Positions 42,766-51,867 are shown, counted from the first letter of the stretch. The stretch: 64,000 nucleotides of DNA from Oscillospiraceae bacterium (GCA_017545185.1 JAFWQJ010000039.1:1-64000); one strand, 5' to 3'. Notes: a model not told the origin generated them from the letters alone. Numbers and translations: made by a program.

Positions 42766-42902
42766 GGCGGATACGCTCCTTTTCGCTTCATTGACCCAAG
42801 TATAGCACATAAATTTCTGTTTGTCAATAGTTTTTTATCGTTTTTCGATATATTTTTTCTGATTATCAAGATTTAACAAGAAAGGAGGCACCGCCCTGCA
42901 TC

Positions 42903-43301
42903 ATGAAATGCAAGCTGATACGAACAAAACCGCAGAAGATCGCGGCGCTCTGCGTGCTGCCGTTCGCGGCGGCGGCTGCGCTGCTCCTGCTGAAAACCGC
43001 ATACGCGAAATGGGTGATGCCGTATATGCCGCCCTGCCTGCTCCGCACGGCGACCGGAAAGCTCTGCCCGTCCTGCGGGATGACCCACAGCGTTTTCGCG
43101 CTCTGCCGGCTGGATCTTGCAGAATCGCTCCGGCAGAATGCGCTGGTGCCGTTCGGCGTGCTGATCGCGGTGCTGTACTACGCGGAGCTCTGGACGCGCG
43201 CGCTCGGCAGACCGAAAAGGCTCGTCCCGCGGTGCGGCATCTTCTGGATCGGCATTCTCATTGCAGCCGCGGTCTATACCGTGCTGCGCAATATCCTGTA
43301 A
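42903..43301 (+). CDS. DUF2752 family membrane protein
   Basis: 132 residues, about three helices, with the family signature LCPSCGMTHSVFALCRLD at about 54-71. The AGGAGG upstream is 14 bases from this ATG, longer than usual, but no better start exists in frame. A separate gene with an anchored product follows after 15 bases, so the two are probably cotranscribed. Function unknown. Confidence 0.87.
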   Translation: MKCKLIRTKPQKIAALCVLPFAAAAALLLLKTAYAKWVMPYMPPCLLRTATGKLCPSCGMTHSVFALCRLDLAESLRQNALVPFGVLIAVLYYAELWTRALGRPKRLVPRCGIFWIGILIAAAVYTVLRNIL

Positions 43302-43316
43302 TATCGGAGGCAACCC

Positions 43317-44165
43317 ATGAAAGCATTTTGGAAGGAACACTGGAAATTTCTGCTCGGCATGACGCTGCTGCTGCTCTTTATCGGCGCGTGGCTGCTGATC
43401 TGGCACCGCGTCGGACATCAGGTAGAGCAGGCGGCTTACCGCTCTGTCTATGACACGCTGACCTTTGACGGCGCATACTATAAAAAATGTGAGCTGGAAA
43501 CCGTGCAGGACTATGTCCCGGAGGCAGAAGCGATCGGCGAAGCGCTCTGCGGGGAGGAGCTCGGAACGCTGCAGTTCCCCTCGGAGGACGGCACCGCCGA
43601 ATGCCCGCTCTATGCCTGCAAAGCATTGGAGGAGGCCGGCAAAGCGCGCGGCATCGTGCTGCTGAAGGGACAGGAGGGCTATCTCGCCTACGAGCTCTCC
43701 GGCTTCAAATATCTGGACGAATCGCCGTCGATCTGGGCGGTCTGCGCGTCCTACGGCATCGGCAAAGCGGAGGACATCGAATCCCTGCACCTTGCCGACG
43801 CGGACGGCAATCCGCTGGAAACGGTCACGGACAGCGCAGCACTGAACGCATTTTTTGACCGCTTTGTCAAACTCGGAGACTGCCTCACCGACGAGGAGCT
43901 TGCCAAGGCATATTACGATTCGTATACCGGAAAATTCGGGGACGACGGAAAGCTGGAGCTCAGGAACGGAAAGCTGCAGGCAAAGAACGACGACGATTTT
44001 GCCGCCGCGCTGGACTTCTGGAACACCGGCGCGCGCATCGTGACGATCCGGCTGAAAAACGGCCTCATCATGCGGGACTGCCTCTATATGCCGGTGCCGG
44101 GCATCTTCGCGGTCTACGGCAATTATCCGCTGACGGAGCCCTTCTTCCCGGAGCCCGAAACATGA
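43317..44165 (+). CDS. Membrane-anchored protein of unknown function
   Basis: 282 residues. One N-terminal helix at about 11-29 (LLGMTLLLLFIGAWLLIW) anchors an extracytoplasmic acidic domain with three to five Cys. A Shine-Dalgarno CGGAGG precedes the ATG. I recognise no family. Cotranscribed with the DUF2752 gene by spacing. Confidence 0.7.
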   Translation: MKAFWKEHWKFLLGMTLLLLFIGAWLLIWHRVGHQVEQAAYRSVYDTLTFDGAYYKKCELETVQDYVPEAEAIGEALCGEELGTLQFPSEDGTAECPLYACKALEEAGKARGIVLLKGQEGYLAYELSGFKYLDESPSIWAVCASYGIGKAEDIESLHLADADGNPLETVTDSAALNAFFDRFVKLGDCLTDEELAKAYYDSYTGKFGDDGKLELRNGKLQAKNDDDFAAALDFWNTGARIVTIRLKNGLIMRDCLYMPVPGIFAVYGNYPLTEPFFPEPET

Positions 44166-44203
44166 AAAGATTATGAAGACAGTATGAAACCTTCCGCAAT
44201 CTC

Positions 44204-44232
44204 TTGACATCTGAAAAAAAAGGGAGTATAAT
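44204..44232 (+). promoter_or_regulatory. Consensus promoter of the TM2-protein gene
   Basis: TTGACA (44204-44209), 17 bases, TATAAT (44227-44232), both perfect; leader of about 50 bases to the ATG at 44288. Confidence 0.88.
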
Positions 44233-44287
44233 ACAATCAGCGAAATATACATTGTCGTTTCGCGGGCATAAAGGAGGTAACAACACT

Positions 44288-45004
44288 ATGTTTTGCAGAA
44301 ATTGTGCGGAAGTCATGCTTGATACAGATATCACATGTCCGAGCTGCGGGTTTGCAGCGGGAACGGGTGTGAAATATTGCGCACAATGCGGCTCGGAAAC
44401 GCCGGCAGGTGCCGTGATCTGCGAGATCTGCGGCAATCCCGTCAATGCAATGGGCATGGGCGGCGGCACTGCATTCCAGCAGGCACCGCAGGCTGCGCAG
44501 CAGTTCGCACAGCAGGTCAAGCAGCCGTTTCAGCAGGCGTTCCAGCAGCAGCCGAATGTGCAGTTCCAGCAGGCACAGCAGTTCAATCAGGCACAGCAGT
44601 TCGGTCAGCCGCAGAGCTTCGGTCAGCCGAATTTCCAGCAGCAGTACGGACAGCCCGGTGCCCAGACCTTCCGTTCCGCAGACCCGAATATGCAGGGCAT
44701 GAACGGCGCGGCAGGCTATTCACAGCCGAATACCTTTCAGCAGAACAATGCCGGCCAGTATTACGGCACTGTGACCTATAAGTCCAAGACGCTGGCGGGC
44801 GTGCTCGGCATTGTGCTCGGCTGCCTCGGCGTGCACAACTTCTATCTGGGCTATACGTCCAAGGGCGTCGTGCAGCTTCTGATGACGCTGCTCTCCTGCG
44901 GATTCCTCGGTGTCGTCTCGTGGATCTGGGGTCTCGTGGAGGGCATCATGATCCTCGCGGGCTCGATCAATCAGGACGGCAGAGGTCTGCCGCTGAAAGA
45001 CTGA
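44288..45004 (+). CDS. Double zinc-ribbon, Gln-rich, TM2-domain membrane protein
   Basis: 238 residues from ATG 44288 (AAAGGAGG upstream). Two CxxC pairs form a zinc ribbon each (FCRNCAEVMLDTDITCPSC and YCAQCGSETPAGAVICEIC). A Gln/Phe/Ala-rich low-complexity stretch covers about 60-135. The C-terminus (about 165-232) is a TM2 domain with LAGVLGIVLGCLGVHNFYLG and a second helix, the DRF-like turn replaced by HNFYLGY. Such proteins are common and of unknown function. It has its own consensus promoter. Confidence 0.88.
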   Translation: MFCRNCAEVMLDTDITCPSCGFAAGTGVKYCAQCGSETPAGAVICEICGNPVNAMGMGGGTAFQQAPQAAQQFAQQVKQPFQQAFQQQPNVQFQQAQQFNQAQQFGQPQSFGQPNFQQQYGQPGAQTFRSADPNMQGMNGAAGYSQPNTFQQNNAGQYYGTVTYKSKTLAGVLGIVLGCLGVHNFYLGYTSKGVVQLLMTLLSCGFLGVVSWIWGLVEGIMILAGSINQDGRGLPLKD

Positions 45005-45213
45005 TTTTCAGCAATATCAATAAAAAAGAGAGAAAGCAGAACCGTAATTTTTCGGAAATAAACACATTCCGATCATATATATATATAGAAAATTCAGGTT
45101 CATTTAAGTTGCTTCCGGTATACTGAAAGCAAGCTAAGGGGGATGCTGCGCGCAGACGCGGCAAAGAATACGAAACCGCCTTAACAGTTCGTATCAGTAG
45201 GGGAGGCATTGCT

Positions 45214-45981
45214 ATGGCTATCAGTACATTCCAGCGCAGGGAAGTCAAGTTCCTGCTCTCCAAAGAGCAGTTCGATGCCCTGCTCCCGATCGTGCATGAG
45301 CACATGAACCCTGACGCATATTGTGTGGACGGAAAGGAATACGGAATCTACAATCTGTATTACGATACGCCGGATAATTACCTGATCCGGCAATCCATCC
45401 AGAAGCCTTATTTCAAGGAAAAGCTTCGCCTCAGAAGCTACTATTCACCGGCAGACCCCTATGCCTCGGTCTTTCTCGAGATCAAGCGGAAGATCGGCGG
45501 CATCGTCACCAAGCGCCGTGTTGCCATGACGCTGATTGACGCGGAATCCTATATCCAGACAAGGGTCAAGCCGTATTACGACCGCTTCATCGACCAGCAG
45601 GTCATGAAGGAAATGGACGTCTTCCTCAATTTCTATGATTCCATTCAGCCGCGGCAGTATATCAGCTACCAGCGTGCTGCGTTCTTCGGAAAGGATGATC
45701 CGGAGTTCCGCCTGACCTTTGACCGTGACATCACCGAGAGACGGTATGACCTCACGCTGTCAAAGCCGAGCTACGGCGGGAAGATCATTCTGCCCGATCA
45801 GCGCCTGATGGAAATCAAGGTTCCGGGTTCGATCCCGCTGTGGATGAGCCAGGCACTCTCCGAGCTGGAGATCCGCCGCCACAGCTTCTCGAAGTACGGA
45901 AATGCTTACAAAAACTTCGTGCGCGAGCAGAAGGAGCAAGCAGAAAAGCCTCAGAACGAAAGGAAGATTATCTATGCTTAA
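45214..45981 (+). CDS. VTC-domain (polyphosphate polymerase-like) protein
   Basis: 255 residues forming a triphosphate tunnel-type VTC domain: RREVKFLLS at the N-terminus, basic strands EKLRLRSYY and FLEIKRKIGGIVTKRR, and a C-terminal MEIKVPGSIPLW strand. In yeast the domain makes polyphosphate from ATP, but many bacterial VTC proteins beside DUF4956 and CotH-like genes have no tested function. GGGGAGG precedes the ATG. Its end overlaps the DUF4956 start by eight bases, so the two are translationally coupled. Upstream, a TATACT hexamer at 45118 has no good -35. Confidence 0.88.
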   Translation: MAISTFQRREVKFLLSKEQFDALLPIVHEHMNPDAYCVDGKEYGIYNLYYDTPDNYLIRQSIQKPYFKEKLRLRSYYSPADPYASVFLEIKRKIGGIVTKRRVAMTLIDAESYIQTRVKPYYDRFIDQQVMKEMDVFLNFYDSIQPRQYISYQRAAFFGKDDPEFRLTFDRDITERRYDLTLSKPSYGGKIILPDQRLMEIKVPGSIPLWMSQALSELEIRRHSFSKYGNAYKNFVREQKEQAEKPQNERKIIYA

Positions 45982-46747
45982 CCTCATGGCCGCACAGACC
46001 GCTGTGCTCGATACACCCGTCATTTTCCAGAGACTGTTCGCCGATCAGTCACAGTACAGCCTCGATGCTCCCGGCGTCGGACAGGTGCTTGCCTGCATCC
46101 TCTCCGCACTGGCGCTCGGCATCCTGATCGGTCTGGTCTATATGTTCACGCACAGAAAGACCGGTTATACACAGAGCTATGTGCTTGCAATGCCGATGCT
46201 CTCCGGACTGGTCGCCACGATCCTCGTGATGATGTGCGTGCTGGCAAGCGGCGTGGGTGTGACGGCAGCGATCTCCCTGACCGGTGCCTTCTCGCTGGTG
46301 CGGTTCCGTTCCGCGCCCGGCGATCCGCGCGACATTGCTTACGTGTTCTTCGCAATGGTCATGGGTACGGTCTGCGGTGTCGGATTCATCGGATATGCCT
46401 TCCTGATCTTCCTGATCATGGCGGCGGCACTGATTATCTTCAATCTCATCAACTTCGCAGCACCGAAAACACAGGATATGACCCTCAAGGTCACGATTCC
46501 GGAGAACCTCAACTACAACGGTCTCTTTGACAATGTGTTTGAGAAATACACCACTTCGTACCTGCTCCGCCGCGTCAAGACGACCGACTTCGGTACGCTG
46601 TTTGATCTGGTTTATTCTGTCCGCGTCAGAACCGATGCGGATCAAAAGAAGTTCATCGATGATATCCGTGCGCTGAACGGCAACCTCAACGTCACGCTGG
46701 TGCTCTATAAATACGATGATCAGATCTACGATACAAAGGCAAAATGA
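45974..46747 (+). CDS. DUF4956 family membrane protein
   Basis: 257 residues from ATG 45974. Four hydrophobic segments (about 38-60, 72-95, 118-135, 137-158) precede a soluble C-terminal domain of about 95 residues. The segment AISLTGAFSLVRFRSAPGDPRDIAYVFFAM is the family hallmark. It is regularly found next to VTC-domain genes, as here, and the two products probably work together at the membrane. Terminator at 46758-46787. Confidence 0.9.
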   Translation: MLNLMAAQTAVLDTPVIFQRLFADQSQYSLDAPGVGQVLACILSALALGILIGLVYMFTHRKTGYTQSYVLAMPMLSGLVATILVMMCVLASGVGVTAAISLTGAFSLVRFRSAPGDPRDIAYVFFAMVMGTVCGVGFIGYAFLIFLIMAAALIIFNLINFAAPKTQDMTLKVTIPENLNYNGLFDNVFEKYTTSYLLRRVKTTDFGTLFDLVYSVRVRTDADQKKFIDDIRALNGNLNVTLVLYKYDDQIYDTKAK

Positions 46748-46757
46748 TGCTTCTGAA

Positions 46758-46787
46758 AAAGACTGAGGTTACCCCCTCGGTCTTTTT
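46758..46787 (+). terminator. Terminator after the DUF4956 gene
   Basis: Stem AAAGACTGAGG with CCTCGGTCTTT (one wobble pair) and a run of five Ts, between the VTC-DUF4956 pair and the lipoprotein gene. Confidence 0.8.
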
Positions 46788-46822
46788 CTGCTGTTTCCTG
46801 AAAATAAGGGAGGATTTTGAAT

Positions 46823-48289
46823 ATGAGAAATGCAAGAGTTTTTGCGCTGCTTCTCTCGGCCATGCTGCTCGCAGCACCGCTGACGGGATGCGGAATGAAT
46901 GCCGATCCGGATGCTGCTGCCAATCCCGGCAGTGCCGCATCTGACGGGCAGGAGAGCGACAGCGCATCCGAAACGGAAGGATCCGGCAAGGACAGCAGCT
47001 CTGATTCCGATTCCAAGAGTTCAAAGGATTCCAAGGACTCCAAAGACAGCAAGGATTCCAAAGATTCCAAGGACTCCAAGACCGACAGCAGCAAAACCGA
47101 CAGCAAGTCCGACGACAAGACGGAATCCAATGCCGACAGCAAGACCGAGAATCAGCCGGACAGCAAAACGGATAACCAGTCTGAAAGCAAGTCCGACAGC
47201 ATAACGGACAGCAAAAATGATAACAAGACCGACAGCAAAACCGATAACAAGACCGATAACAATGCTTCTTCCGGCACGACCGCACCCGACGACGGCGATC
47301 CCGATGAGGACGACGGCGACGAGGTCAAGCCGATGAAGTACATCAAGCTGGAAGGCTCCAGCGCGAAATATTCCGGCGAGGGCATCGCGGTCAACGGCAG
47401 CACGATCCTGATCTCCAAGGGCGGTCACTACGAGATCTCCGGCGAGCTGGAAAACGGTCAGATCTATATCGAGACCGATAAGAAAAAAGTCAAGCTGTTC
47501 CTCAATAACTGCAGCATTACCAATAAGGCAGGCTCGGCGATCAACTGTCAGGCGGCCAAAAAGGTGACGCTCGAAACGCTGCCGGGCACGGTCAATTATA
47601 TTCAGGACGGCGGCACGCATGACGCCGACCACGGCGCGATCTATTCGGAAGATACCGTTGTGCTCAAGGGCGAGGGTGAACTCAACATCACCGGAAACTA
47701 TGCGCACGGCGTTCACAGCGACGACGATATTCAGGTCAAGGGCGGCAATATCAATATCACCGCGACGAAATCCTGTCTGCACTCCAATGACGCCATTGAG
47801 GTGTTCGGCGGCACGATGTTCTGCAACGGCGGCACCAACGGCATGAAGACCCGCGGATTCATCAACATCATGGGCGGCTCGTCGGTCTTTATCGGCGGTG
47901 TCCGTGAGGAAAAGGGCGCGATCGCGTGCGGCGAAGCACTGACCGTCACGGGCGGTACGTTCTGGGCGATCGGCAACACCTGCTCGATGCCGGATGTTTC
48001 CACCACAACGGCCAATGTTGTCGGTATCGTGTTCCCGAACGCGCAGCCGGCGGATTCTGCCGTCAATGTCACGAGCGGCGGCAACACGCTCTTTACGATG
48101 AGCTCGCCGAACAGCTATAAGTATGTGCTGTATGCAGGCCCGAATCTGCTGCCGAACGGCACGTATCAGGTCAGCTACGGCGGTACCGGAAGCGGCGGAG
48201 ACCATTATGTTTACAGCGACTATTCCGGCGGTACGGACGGCGGTTCGTTCACCGCAGGCGATGTCGTAACGATCCATCAGGTATCGTAA
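46823..48289 (+). CDS. Lipoprotein with Ser/Asp/Lys linker and Cthe_2159-like carbohydrate-binding beta-helix
   Basis: 488 residues from ATG 46823 (GGGAGG eight bases upstream; the TTG at 46817 is too close). Lipobox LTGC with Cys near residue 21. Residues about 45-165 are low complexity: repeated (K/S)DSK units, then DNKTDSK units, likely a flexible wall-spanning spacer. The C-terminal ~320 residues have repeated GG-x-(F/I)-x-I steps (GGNINITAT, FGGTMFCNGG, MGGSSVFIGG, TGGTFWAIGN) of a right-handed beta-helix resembling Clostridium thermocellum Cthe_2159, a polygalacturonate-binding protein. Neighbouring VTC-DUF4956 genes recur with this family. Role in pectin or acidic-glycan binding is inferred. 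Confidence 0.88.
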   Translation: MRNARVFALLLSAMLLAAPLTGCGMNADPDAAANPGSAASDGQESDSASETEGSGKDSSSDSDSKSSKDSKDSKDSKDSKDSKDSKTDSSKTDSKSDDKTESNADSKTENQPDSKTDNQSESKSDSITDSKNDNKTDSKTDNKTDNNASSGTTAPDDGDPDEDDGDEVKPMKYIKLEGSSAKYSGEGIAVNGSTILISKGGHYEISGELENGQIYIETDKKKVKLFLNNCSITNKAGSAINCQAAKKVTLETLPGTVNYIQDGGTHDADHGAIYSEDTVVLKGEGELNITGNYAHGVHSDDDIQVKGGNINITATKSCLHSNDAIEVFGGTMFCNGGTNGMKTRGFINIMGGSSVFIGGVREEKGAIACGEALTVTGGTFWAIGNTCSMPDVSTTTANVVGIVFPNAQPADSAVNVTSGGNTLFTMSSPNSYKYVLYAGPNLLPNGTYQVSYGGTGSGGDHYVYSDYSGGTDGGSFTAGDVVTIHQVS

Positions 48290-48316
48290 GCTTGATAACC
48301 CTCATCAGAAACAAGG

Positions 48317-48348
48317 GGCGGGAATCCGGTGCAAGCCGGGTTCCCGCC
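48317..48348 (+). terminator. Terminator of the Cthe_2159-like lipoprotein gene
   Basis: Thirteen-base-pair stem (one wobble) GGCGGGAATCCGG / CCGGGTTCCCGCC followed by TGTCGTTTT. Confidence 0.75.
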
Positions 48349-48364
48349 TGTCGTTTTCCTCCGG

Positions 48365-48515
48365 GTCGGCAGGGCTTTCGCACTGGGAGCAACAAAGCCA
48401 AAGAAGCCGCCCCGCGGCGTGTGCTTCGTAAATTGGGGGAGCTCCGCCCACCGTCCCCGGAGGGAATCGGCTGTCGGCCCTGCCGACAGGGAATCGGCTG
48501 TCGGCCCTGCCGACC
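48365..48515. repeat. R2-family intergenic repeat with a duplicated 3' unit
   Basis: Contains AAGAAGCCGCCCCGCGGCGT, GGGGGAGCTCCGCC and CCGGAGGGAATCGGCTGTCG; the 27-base unit GGGAATCGGCTGTCGGCCCT-GCCGACA is repeated directly. Compare 712-912, which has the same GGCTGTCGGCCCTGCCGAC end. Confidence 0.75.
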
Positions 48516-48518
48516 GCC

Positions 48519-48548
48519 TTGACATTTTGGGGCAAAAAGGGGTATAAT
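48519..48548 (+). promoter_or_regulatory. Promoter of recD2
   Basis: TTGACA (48519-48524), 18 bases, TATAAT (48543-48548), right after the R2 repeat; leader of about 30 bases to the ATG at 48587. Confidence 0.8.
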
Positions 48549-48586
48549 AATAGTGTATGATTATCAATGAAAAAGGAGGCAGCGGG

Positions 48587-50878
48587 ATGCAGCCGAAAAT
48601 AGTGCAGGCATTGCGCGGGACAGTCGATGATGTCCTGTTCTATAACGAAGATACCGGCTACGTCGTTGCCGACCTCGAAACCGAAGAAGCAATGATCACG
48701 GTCGTCGGCGAGCTCGGACAGCTGGAACCCGGCGAGGAGCTCGAACTGACCGGCAGCTTCGTCACGCACCCGCGCTTCGGACAGCAGTTCCGCGCCGAAA
48801 GCTGCGTGCGCGCACTGCCCTCGACCGTCGTTAACATCGAACGCTATCTGGCAAGCGGCGTGATCCGCGGGATCGGTCGGGCGCTCGCAAAGCGCATCGT
48901 CGCGGAGTTCGGCGAATTTACGCTGCAGATCATCGAAAAGGAACCCGAAAAGCTCTGCCGCATCAAGGGCATCTCCCCGCAGAAATGTGAGGAAATTGCT
49001 GCATCCGCACAGCAGATCTTCGGGCTGCGCTCGCTCATGGGCAGGCTGCAGACCTACGGCGTTTCGGCATCCGCGACTATGCAGGCGTACCGCCGCTGGG
49101 GCTCCGCCGCGTGGGAGGTCATTCAGGATAACCCGTTCCGGCTCTGCGGCACGGGGATCGGACTGGAATTCCGCACCGCGGAGAAGATCGCGGCCGATCT
49201 GCAGATCCCTGCAAATTCACCGAAAAGAATGCTCGCAGGCTTTCGCTGGGTGCTCGAAAGCGCCGCGCTCGAAGGTCACACCTGCCTGCCGTTTGCAATG
49301 TTCCGCGAGATCGCGGTGCAGGCACTCGGCATTACCGAGCAGGATTTTCAGAACGGCTATGCCGATGCCGCTGCCGACCGCGTGATCTATTCCTATCAGG
49401 CGGCAGACGGCGAATACATCTATCTCGATTATTATTTCGAGGCGGAGGACTATATTGCGACGCGCATTGACGCGATGCTTGTGTTCTCTCCGCCGGAGGA
49501 TTTTGACTGCACGAAGGCGATCGCGCAGGAGGAGCAGGACACCGGCATGACCTATGCCGAACTGCAGAAAAAGGCGATCGCGTGTGCATTTTCCCGCGGC
49601 ATCATGGTGCTGACGGGCGGCCCCGGCACCGGCAAGACCACGACGCTCAACGGCGTGATCCACCTCTGCCTGAAGGCGGGGAGCACGGTGCTGCTCGCCG
49701 CGCCGACCGGCAGAGCCGCCAAGCGCATGACCGAGCTGACCGGCCGGGAGGCCAAGACCATTCACCGGATGCTCGGCATGGATTACGACGAAACGGGTCA
49801 GCTGACCTTTCAGCATAACGAGCAGAACCCGCTGCAGGCTGACGTCATCATCGTAGACGAGGTCTCCATGGTCGATACGCTGCTGTTTGAGAGCCTGCTC
49901 CGTGCGGTTCGGCTTTCCTGCCGCGTGATTCTGGTCGGGGACGAGGATCAGCTGCCGTCGGTCGGCGCGGGCAACATGCTCCATACGCTGATTGCGTGCG
50001 GCAGACTGCCGGTCGTCCGGCTGACCGAGATCTTCCGGCAGGCGCAGGAAAGCTGCATCATCCGCAGCGCGCATCAGATCGTCAGCGGCGAAATGCCCGA
50101 TCTGCGGGAGAAAAAAAGCGATTTCTTCTTCTTTGACCGCCGGAACGCCGCCGAGGCTGCGGCCTTTGTGCGGGAGCTTTATCAGGACAGACTGCCGCAG
50201 GCCTTCGGGTTCGAGCCGCAGAGCGATATTCAGGTGATCTCCCCTACCCGCAAGGGCATTCTCGGCACGGTCACGCTGAATCAGCTGCTGCAGGATACGG
50301 TCAATCCGGCGCAGTACGGCAAGCCGGTCATGAAGAATCTGCTGTTTACGTTCCGCGAGGGCGACAAGGTCATGCAGATCCGGAACCAGTACGAAATGGA
50401 GTGGACGCGCGCAGGCGAACGCGGTGCGGGCATCTTCAACGGAGACATGGGAACGGTCGTGCAGATCGACAGGAGCACGAATACGATGAAGGTCGATTTT
50501 GACAGCAGGATCGTGACTTATCGCCCCGACCAGCTCGATCAGCTGGAGCTGGCATATGCGGTCACGGTGCACAAAAGTCAGGGCAGCGAGTTTGAGGCGG
50601 TGATCCTGGTGCTGCCGGAGGGCAGGGACCGGTTAAGCTACCGGAGCCTGCTGTATACGGCGGTGACGCGCGCGAAAAAGCTGCTGATCCTGGTCGGCTC
50701 GCCGCGCAAGGTCTACGAAATGGTGCAGAATCAGCAGAAAACGGAACGCTACTCCTGCCTCTGCGAAATGCTGCGGCGGGGAGCCCCCGCTGGCGATTCC
50801 CTCCGGGGCGGGGAGCCCCCGCTGGCATTTCCCTCCGGGGCGGGGAGCCCCCGCTGGCATTTCCCTCCGGGTGAATGA
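48587..50878 (+). CDS. recD2: ATP-dependent 5'-3' DNA helicase RecD2 (RecD-like, SF1B)
   Basis: 763 residues from ATG 48587 (AAAGGAGG upstream). The N-terminal ~190 residues carry the RecD2-specific OB and helix-hairpin-helix region (LASGVIRGIGRALAKRIV, LCRIKGISPQKCEEI). Walker A GGPGTGKTTT is at about 344-353, Walker B IIVDEVSMVD at about 421-430, and VTVHKSQGSEF and YTAVTRAKKLL near the C-terminus are motifs V-VI. It lacks RecBC neighbours, as expected for RecD2, and acts in replication-fork repair. The last ~33 residues (from about CEMLRRGAPAGD) are encoded by an R2 repeat inserted or grown at the gene's 3' end, so the natural C-terminus is probably near residue 730. Confidence 0.94.
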   Translation: MQPKIVQALRGTVDDVLFYNEDTGYVVADLETEEAMITVVGELGQLEPGEELELTGSFVTHPRFGQQFRAESCVRALPSTVVNIERYLASGVIRGIGRALAKRIVAEFGEFTLQIIEKEPEKLCRIKGISPQKCEEIAASAQQIFGLRSLMGRLQTYGVSASATMQAYRRWGSAAWEVIQDNPFRLCGTGIGLEFRTAEKIAADLQIPANSPKRMLAGFRWVLESAALEGHTCLPFAMFREIAVQALGITEQDFQNGYADAAADRVIYSYQAADGEYIYLDYYFEAEDYIATRIDAMLVFSPPEDFDCTKAIAQEEQDTGMTYAELQKKAIACAFSRGIMVLTGGPGTGKTTTLNGVIHLCLKAGSTVLLAAPTGRAAKRMTELTGREAKTIHRMLGMDYDETGQLTFQHNEQNPLQADVIIVDEVSMVDTLLFESLLRAVRLSCRVILVGDEDQLPSVGAGNMLHTLIACGRLPVVRLTEIFRQAQESCIIRSAHQIVSGEMPDLREKKSDFFFFDRRNAAEAAAFVRELYQDRLPQAFGFEPQSDIQVISPTRKGILGTVTLNQLLQDTVNPAQYGKPVMKNLLFTFREGDKVMQIRNQYEMEWTRAGERGAGIFNGDMGTVVQIDRSTNTMKVDFDSRIVTYRPDQLDQLELAYAVTVHKSQGSEFEAVILVLPEGRDRLSYRSLLYTAVTRAKKLLILVGSPRKVYEMVQNQQKTERYSCLCEMLRRGAPAGDSLRGGEPPLAFPSGAGSPRWHFPPGE

Positions 50879-50965
50879 AGCGGAGCGCTCCCAATGAGCG
50901 TGACTGCACGCCGCTGATCGCGGCTTCTGAAAGGTTACTGCTCCCAGCGGGGAACCCCATGTTTC
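50770..50965. repeat. R2-family repeat extending into the recD2 reading frame
   Basis: Three direct copies of a ~37-base unit GCGGGGAGCCCCCGCTGGCA-TTTCCCTCCGG at 50774-50870, followed by the usual GCTCCCAATGAGC, GCCGCTGATCGCGGCTTCTG and CTCCCAGCGGGGAACCCC elements. The first part is inside the recD2 open frame and sets its stop codon at 50878. Confidence 0.78.
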
Positions 50966-51068
50966 GCGTAGCGAAACTGGGCAGTTTTGCTGCGCAAAAC
51001 ATGCCCCGCCGACGAAAATCTGCTGAAAAGCCGGTGATTCAGACAGCTGCGCAGAATGGGGTGATCGA

Positions 51069-51455
51069 ATGGACGATGTGAAAAGTATCTTGCTGTGTCT
51101 TGACGTTTTGGAACGCCTGAAAGGTCAGATTTTTAACAGAAGCGCCGTATCCTATATAGAGGACGCGGTTCGTCTGACGCGGCAATGGCTGAATGATCAG
51201 GCGGAGATTGCAGATGCAATGTACGATCTTCTGGACAGTGAGGCGCAGAGCTTCACTTTGTTTCAGGAAGCCGAAACGGATGCACGGCAGATCGCGGTCT
51301 GGAACTGCATCATTGATGCGGCGGCTTATATCTGCCGCAGAGCCTATGAAGCGCAGGGCGCAAAGTATGTTCCGGAGCCGGTCGGGCTGGTCGGTGCGGA
51401 TACATTGGAACACATGAAGCATACGTATGAGGGACTTTGCAATGGAAGCATTTGA
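51069..51455 (+). CDS. Small protein of unknown function, first of three small genes
   Basis: 128 residues, helical, no signal peptide or transmembrane segment. Sequence such as SIEDAVRLTRQW and DARQIAVWNCIIDAAAYICRRAYE suggests an all-alpha fold like some immunity proteins, but I cannot name a family. It overlaps the next gene by 14 bases. ATG is preceded by GGGGTGATCGA, a weak site. Confidence 0.68.
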   Translation: MDDVKSILLCLDVLERLKGQIFNRSAVSYIEDAVRLTRQWLNDQAEIADAMYDLLDSEAQSFTLFQEAETDARQIAVWNCIIDAAAYICRRAYEAQGAKYVPEPVGLVGADTLEHMKHTYEGLCNGSI

Positions 51456-51867
51456 TGTCAGAGCACTGTTTGAACAATATTGCGAAAAGGAAGCCGAAAA
51501 CCGGTATTTCTGCGAATCGGACGGCCGGACTTATGAGATCATCCCGGCGGCGGAAGCGGAGCTGACCGCGTTCCGGACAGGCTGTCAGGCGCGGCATGTT
51601 CCCGAAAACGCCGCGGAGGAGCTGCTCGCGTATTACCGGCAGAACAACAGTTTTTTTCAGTATTTCACCTGCGATGACCCCGCGATCTTCGAGTGGTGGG
51701 AGGATGCGCATGAGCTCTGGCTCGGCTGCGTTGACATGGATGTGTTCCGGTTCTGCGCCGATACCGGGAAATATACGATCGGGGATGCGGGAACCGCGTC
51801 CTACGGCAAGGAATACGAATTTGACACGCTCCGGCAGATGCTGGAAGGGCATTTCCGGGGGATATGA
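51442..51867 (+). CDS. SMI1/KNR4 (SUKH)-like small protein
   Basis: 141 residues from ATG 51442 (GAGGGA upstream). The order of features, a helical N-terminus followed by AIFEWWEDAHELWLGCVDMDVFRF and a terminal DTLRQMLEGHF helix, is reminiscent of SUKH-superfamily proteins, which act as immunity proteins to polymorphic toxins or as regulators. The match is by eye and could be wrong. Neighbouring genes of similar size and no toxin gene suggest an orphan immunity cluster. Confidence 0.66.
   Translation: MEAFDVRALFEQYCEKEAENRYFCESDGRTYEIIPAAEAELTAFRTGCQARHVPENAAEELLAYYRQNNSFFQYFTCDDPAIFEWWEDAHELWLGCVDMDVFRFCADTGKYTIGDAGTASYGKEYEFDTLRQMLEGHFRGI

Noticed and set aside
47021-50572. Minus-strand frames opposite the beta-helix lipoprotein and recD2
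   Set aside because: Both plus-strand genes are supported by motifs and ribosome binding sites; the frames arise from codon bias.
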